NCBI RefSeq assembly: GCF_932276165.1
Contig: NC_063982.1
Span: 699,501 to 763,500 of the forward strand
DNA length: 64,000 nucleotides
From: Plutella xylostella
Lineage: Eukaryota; Arthropoda; Insecta; Lepidoptera; Plutellidae
Direction: 5' to 3'
This document shows, one piece after another, positions 60,459 through 64,000 of the stretch. The translations under genes and the position numbers were made by a program. The notes beneath the pieces were generated by a model. It did not search any database. It was not told the origin of the DNA and saw only the letters and a list, made by a program, of their open reading frames with translations. Within the stretch, counting starts at the first letter, position 1. The number at the start of each line of letters is the position of its first letter.

Positions 60459-62272
60459 GGGTAATTCTACCGTACGGATTAAAAAAATAAATAAAAACAA
60501 AATCAACTTTTACGCATATTGAAGTAGATTTTTAACTTTTACATAATGATGGGAACATTAAATAAAAAAATCAAAGATATAGTAGAATTATTTTAGGAAA
60601 AAATATGAACTTTTTGTTTTATTAAATAGACACGAGTGACTATGAAGTCGACATGGGTGATACAATCCATGTTTTTTATCATAAAATAATCATTTAAGGT
60701 TCTCAACTTTATTCTATAATATTATTCTCATTACATATAAACCATAATATGTTTTTGTCTATTGAAATTATATTTTGAAAAAAGTTTAAAAAATATATTA
60801 AAAATTTCGACAAAAGTGTCTTCACAAATGTCGAAATTTTTTGATGGTGGAAATTTAGGTTTTATTAGGTGACCACAAAATAAATATGAATCAAGGTCAT
60901 CGGAATCATATTAAATGAAAATAATACATTATTTGGGACTATTATTCCAAATATTTTATTTTTATTTAGATCAATAATCTCAGAATCGCTTTTTTCATCC
61001 TTGTCTTTTCCTTAGCACATTTTGTAATAAGTTTGATTTAATAATCGTAAACCTTTAATGGTCTAAAATAATCTGCATTAATCCTGGTGCCTCCTTTTTT
61101 TAAAAAACTTTATTTTTTTAAAGTATTTTCCATAATTACTGTATTGTATTTGTCAAATTTCTTATTCTAGCATTAATTTACTCATTTTTAATATTTATTA
61201 CTTAAACCGTGTATTTCTTGTGCTTTAACTTCGTCTTTACCCCTATTTTGGTAAAAACCCTAAACCTAGGTAAAAAGATCGGTACATTATATAGTATAAT
61301 TAACAGAAATTTCACAACACACTACAAGCTACAGTCACTTGTGTCGATCAAATAAAATCACAAGTGTCGACAAGACATATAATAACGCCTGCATCGCATG
61401 TTTGATACATCTGTTAACTTTTTTGACATATTTATCTCGGTAAACAATTATATTAGTGAATGCAATAAGCAATAGAAAAAAAAATACACAGTTAATAGAT
61501 ATTTGACCAAAGTCCTAGAAGCATCTGTCACCTCGTGTCGAACAAAATCACAATTGTCGAACAATTTTTCATCACGCGTGACATCGACATTAGTGAGAAC
61601 ATCGACAAAATACGCCATATCAGCTTCAATATGATGTTAAACTTGTGCATGTTTTAAAAATGTGCTAAGTACTCTCATACTCACTAAGTCAAGTAACAAA
61701 AATTGTAATTGAATGATCCATTTATTTTTTATAGCCTCCTCATTTGTGACAGGTCAACTTTGACACAGGTGTAGAACGTATATTGAATTTTGAATTACAA
61801 AAAAACTACTCATTCCCCACGAAAATTTTAGACTTGGCAATGACAGGTGTGGTTTAGAGTTGCCATTAATAAAAAAATATGTTCACAGAGTAAAATATTT
61901 ACCTTCATAAAATCGTGATTTATGAACGTCGACATTTGTGACTATTTTTTTATAACGGTTGTAGAATGGTCTGTATTTTTTTAATTAATTGTTGGAAAAA
62001 TATAATATTTAACTATGAATAATTAAAAGTATTGTATTTATATTTAATATGTATTTGTATTTATGTAACGCGAACAATCGACACGACGTGACAAATCACA
62101 TAGTGTCGATATGGTTTTTTCAATAAATAATGAAAATTTTCATTATATTTTATGGAGAACACATAGAACACGATCCCGGCTTGATTGTGATAGTACATTA
62201 TTAACGTCTAGGTATTATATTTTAAGAGTTATTTCACGCGAACATAAAAATCGATGTTTGGTAGAATGACCC
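60459..62272. mobile_element. 1.8-kb non-autonomous DNA element with iterated GTGTCGAC-like motif
   Basis: Ends GGGTAATTCTACC and GGTAGAATGACCC are inverted (one mismatch); AAAT on both sides (60455-60458, 62273-62276). TGTCGA/TCGACA words recur about a dozen times (60647, 60808, 60830, 61335, 61360, 61533, 61553, 61585, 61609, 61928, 62077, 62105). AT-rich, no coding capacity. Confidence 0.72.
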
Positions 62273-62394
62273 AAATATGTTGTATGTTTAATTACATATG
62301 CAGGGTTATTTTACTACTGATGCTTTAGCTGTAGCTTTTACTCAGCCTTTGTTTTGATTTTGTTATGAATTAATAAAACTAAACTTGAATTACA

Positions 62395-62489
62395 CTTCAT
62401 CGGTATTGCCGAGGCCGTTTCACCATACATTTATGACAATCCGTTTGATGCGATACATACGATAACGATAAGTGGACGCTTACCTTTAG
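62395..62489. mobile_element. MITE fragment, AAGGTAAGCGTCCAC family
   Basis: Right half only: CTTCATCGGTATTGCCGAGG, CATACATTTATGAC and the end AGTGGACGCTTACCTT. Confidence 0.72.
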
Positions 62490-62507
62490 TTTCACCAAAG
62501 AACCCTA

Positions 62508-62720
62508 CAGTGCGAAAAACTTATCTGTTCCGGTGAGAGCGAACTAAATTGATCCATATCTCTTTACTTACTAATGAATTATATATTCATATAGATAAGA
62601 TAGGTTTATTGTAACCACAAGAGCGAATTAACACTACTGGCAAACTTAAAATCTTATAGAATTAAGAAATATTACACATTTACGTGAGCTGTCACCGGAA
62701 CAGATAAGTTTGTGGCACTG
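62508..62720. mobile_element. Tc1-like MITE, CAGTGC...ACTTATCTGTTCC family
   Basis: Ends CAGTGCGAAAAACTTATCTG and CAGATAAGTTTGTGGCACTG are inverted; TA on both sides (62506-62507, 62721-62722). CAGTG termini and TA duplication fit the Tc1/mariner superfamily. Confidence 0.88.
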
Positions 62721-63929
62721 TAACTTTTCTAAGACTAGATCACATATCAAACCCAGTCCCACAGATACCGGTAAGTCTGTAATCTTGGATGCCACCGTTC
62801 GGGAGTCAACAATACGCGACTGTCATTGGCAGAAATTGAATATTTTTGGAAGATCGCCAAAATAGATTAGGTTAGGCCTTTCCCCGGTCGGTTGTAGAGA
62901 TTCAGATACGTTGTGGGTTACTATCAATAATAAAACCTTGTTTAATGTAAGTTTAAATTAAAGAAAATGCAAAAAATGCTTCGATGCAAAAAGGAAAAAT
63001 GGAGCACAAAGGTGACAGTTTGGTACCCAAGGGATGGTGTCAGGAGCAGAGGACGGAAAGCAAGAAGGTGGGAGGATGAACTGAAGCTCACGGTAGGAGC
63101 TCACTGGACAAGAGTAGCCATGGACAGGCAACAATGGAAAGAGTTAAAGGGGGCCTTTGCCGTAAGGCACACCGAAATCAGAGACATTCTGTAACTGCAT
63201 GCTTGTAAATAGTAGTGTAAGTTTTTTTAAATAGTAGTTATAAGATTTGTAAGATTTTATTTTGTTACTAATTGTAAGTTTTCGGAAATAAAAGGCTATA
63301 TTATTATAAATTAAAGAAAAACGCATTAACAAGGTGCTTAACAGCTCACTGACAACGGTTAGACAAATCCTACATACTCGTACAACATGTCCATCTATAA
63401 AGTCATGAAATCAGAAATGGATCCTGTCTAACTAATTTGTTTAATCCGGTATGTAATCGATTTATTAAATTTATTCAGATATTAAATTTATACCCTATTA
63501 TGTAAGCACAATTATGTTCAAAGAGAGTATTAATAAATATTTTATTTATAACATATATTTGACTATAGTATAAGTTGATAAATGGAAATCATAAAAATAT
63601 TTGCAAAATTGCACTCTTTTTTTATGTCTTTCACATATTCCTACATACAACTACACAGAATTGACTGCAGTTCAGGTAAGTTATAAAGCCACTGTTTTTG
63701 GTTGTAGGTAAACTGCTGCAGGCTACCAAACATACTTACACCTTTTGACTGTCCAGCCTGTGTTTTGTGAGACGTAATAAAGAACACCCTTTACTTAAGT
63801 ACATAAAGACGTCATGAGGTTTCTTTAGAATATTGTTTTTATTTGTGTGATGAAATAGTTTTACTGCGTTGCTATTGGTCCACGTAATAGAATAGACTGA
63901 CGCAATAACCACCACGGCACGGAGACATA
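62721..63929. other. Intergenic with a LINE remnant
   Basis: Apart from the LINE tail 62965-63300, I see only AT-rich sequence; short words at 63590-63620 (TTGCAAAATTGCACTC) resemble the sequence at 45290 and 50520, a minor repeat. Confidence 0.4.
62965..63300 (+). pseudogene. LINE fragment, C-terminal tail with 3' UTR
   Basis: The frame 62967-63194 reads KWSTKVTVWYPRDGVRSRGR, KARRWEDELKLTVGAHWTRV and AMDRQQWKELKGAFA, the standard C-terminal tail of RTE/Jockey-like ORFs. A stop and AATAAA (63287-63292) follow. 5'-truncated. Confidence 0.72.
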
Positions 63930-64000
63930 CAGTGCCACAAACTTATCTGTTCCAGTGAGAGTGAACTAAATTGATCCATATCTCATTATTTACTAATGAA
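63930..64000. mobile_element. Tc1-like MITE, second copy cut by the window end
   Basis: CAGTGCCACAAACTTATCTG after TA, followed by GTGAACTAAATTGATCCATA, the same as the left end of 62508-62720. Confidence 0.82.

Overview
The window is AT-rich animal nuclear DNA and looks like a moth or butterfly (Lepidoptera). That call is inferred from the dense, mutually nested short mobile elements: several tRNA-derived SINEs, fold-back MITEs, and short retroposons with a CTAGCTGTTCCCGCG head and a (GACA)n stretch. Spliceosomal introns begin GT and end AG throughout. There are no operons, CRISPR arrays or bacterial features.

One protein-coding gene is convincing. It runs on the + strand from at least 901 (5' end probably left of the window) to a stop at 39533-39535, with a polyadenylation signal at 40086-40091. 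I could thread about 25 exons whose splice phases agree at every junction, giving roughly 1,646 or 1,725 residues depending on which of two alternative exons is used. The predicted protein has a Lys-rich, probably cytoplasmic N-terminal part (exons to 12039), one hydrophobic membrane segment (exon 14602-14753), then a very long, hydrophilic Asp/Glu/Asn/Lys-rich tail with 18 N-glycosylation sequons. I do not recognise the family. The weakest link is across the 15.4 kb intron 16635-32049; the two halves could be separate genes.

The best observation in the gene is a pair of exons, 10655-11019 (a charged KEAER-repeat helix) and 11912-12039 (a Lys/Pro linker). Both enter in phase 0 and leave in phase 2, so either can join the membrane exon. 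Using both creates a TAG stop exactly at their junction. This is the signature of mutually exclusive exons.

Layout: 1-900 repeats; 901-16634 first half of the gene with small introns full of SINEs and MITEs; 16635-32049 large repeat-filled intron; 32050-39535 second half, gene-dense; 39536-40110 3' UTR carrying a fold-back element; 40110-64000 intergenic, almost wholly mobile-element derived. The intergenic part holds a large palindrome (40763-41576), a truncated LINE with its YADD catalytic box (50574-51777), two non-autonomous DNA elements of 1.8-2.0 kb (56985-58937 and 60459-62272) and a Tc1-like MITE (62508-62720).

A second theme is mobile-element architecture. At least ten different fold-back MITE families sit in 3-bp TTA/TAA target duplications. 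Four larger elements (13589-14405, 28599-29720, 56985-58937, 60459-62272) repeat internally a short motif related to their own ends. Many insertions are nested, so relative ages can be read directly.
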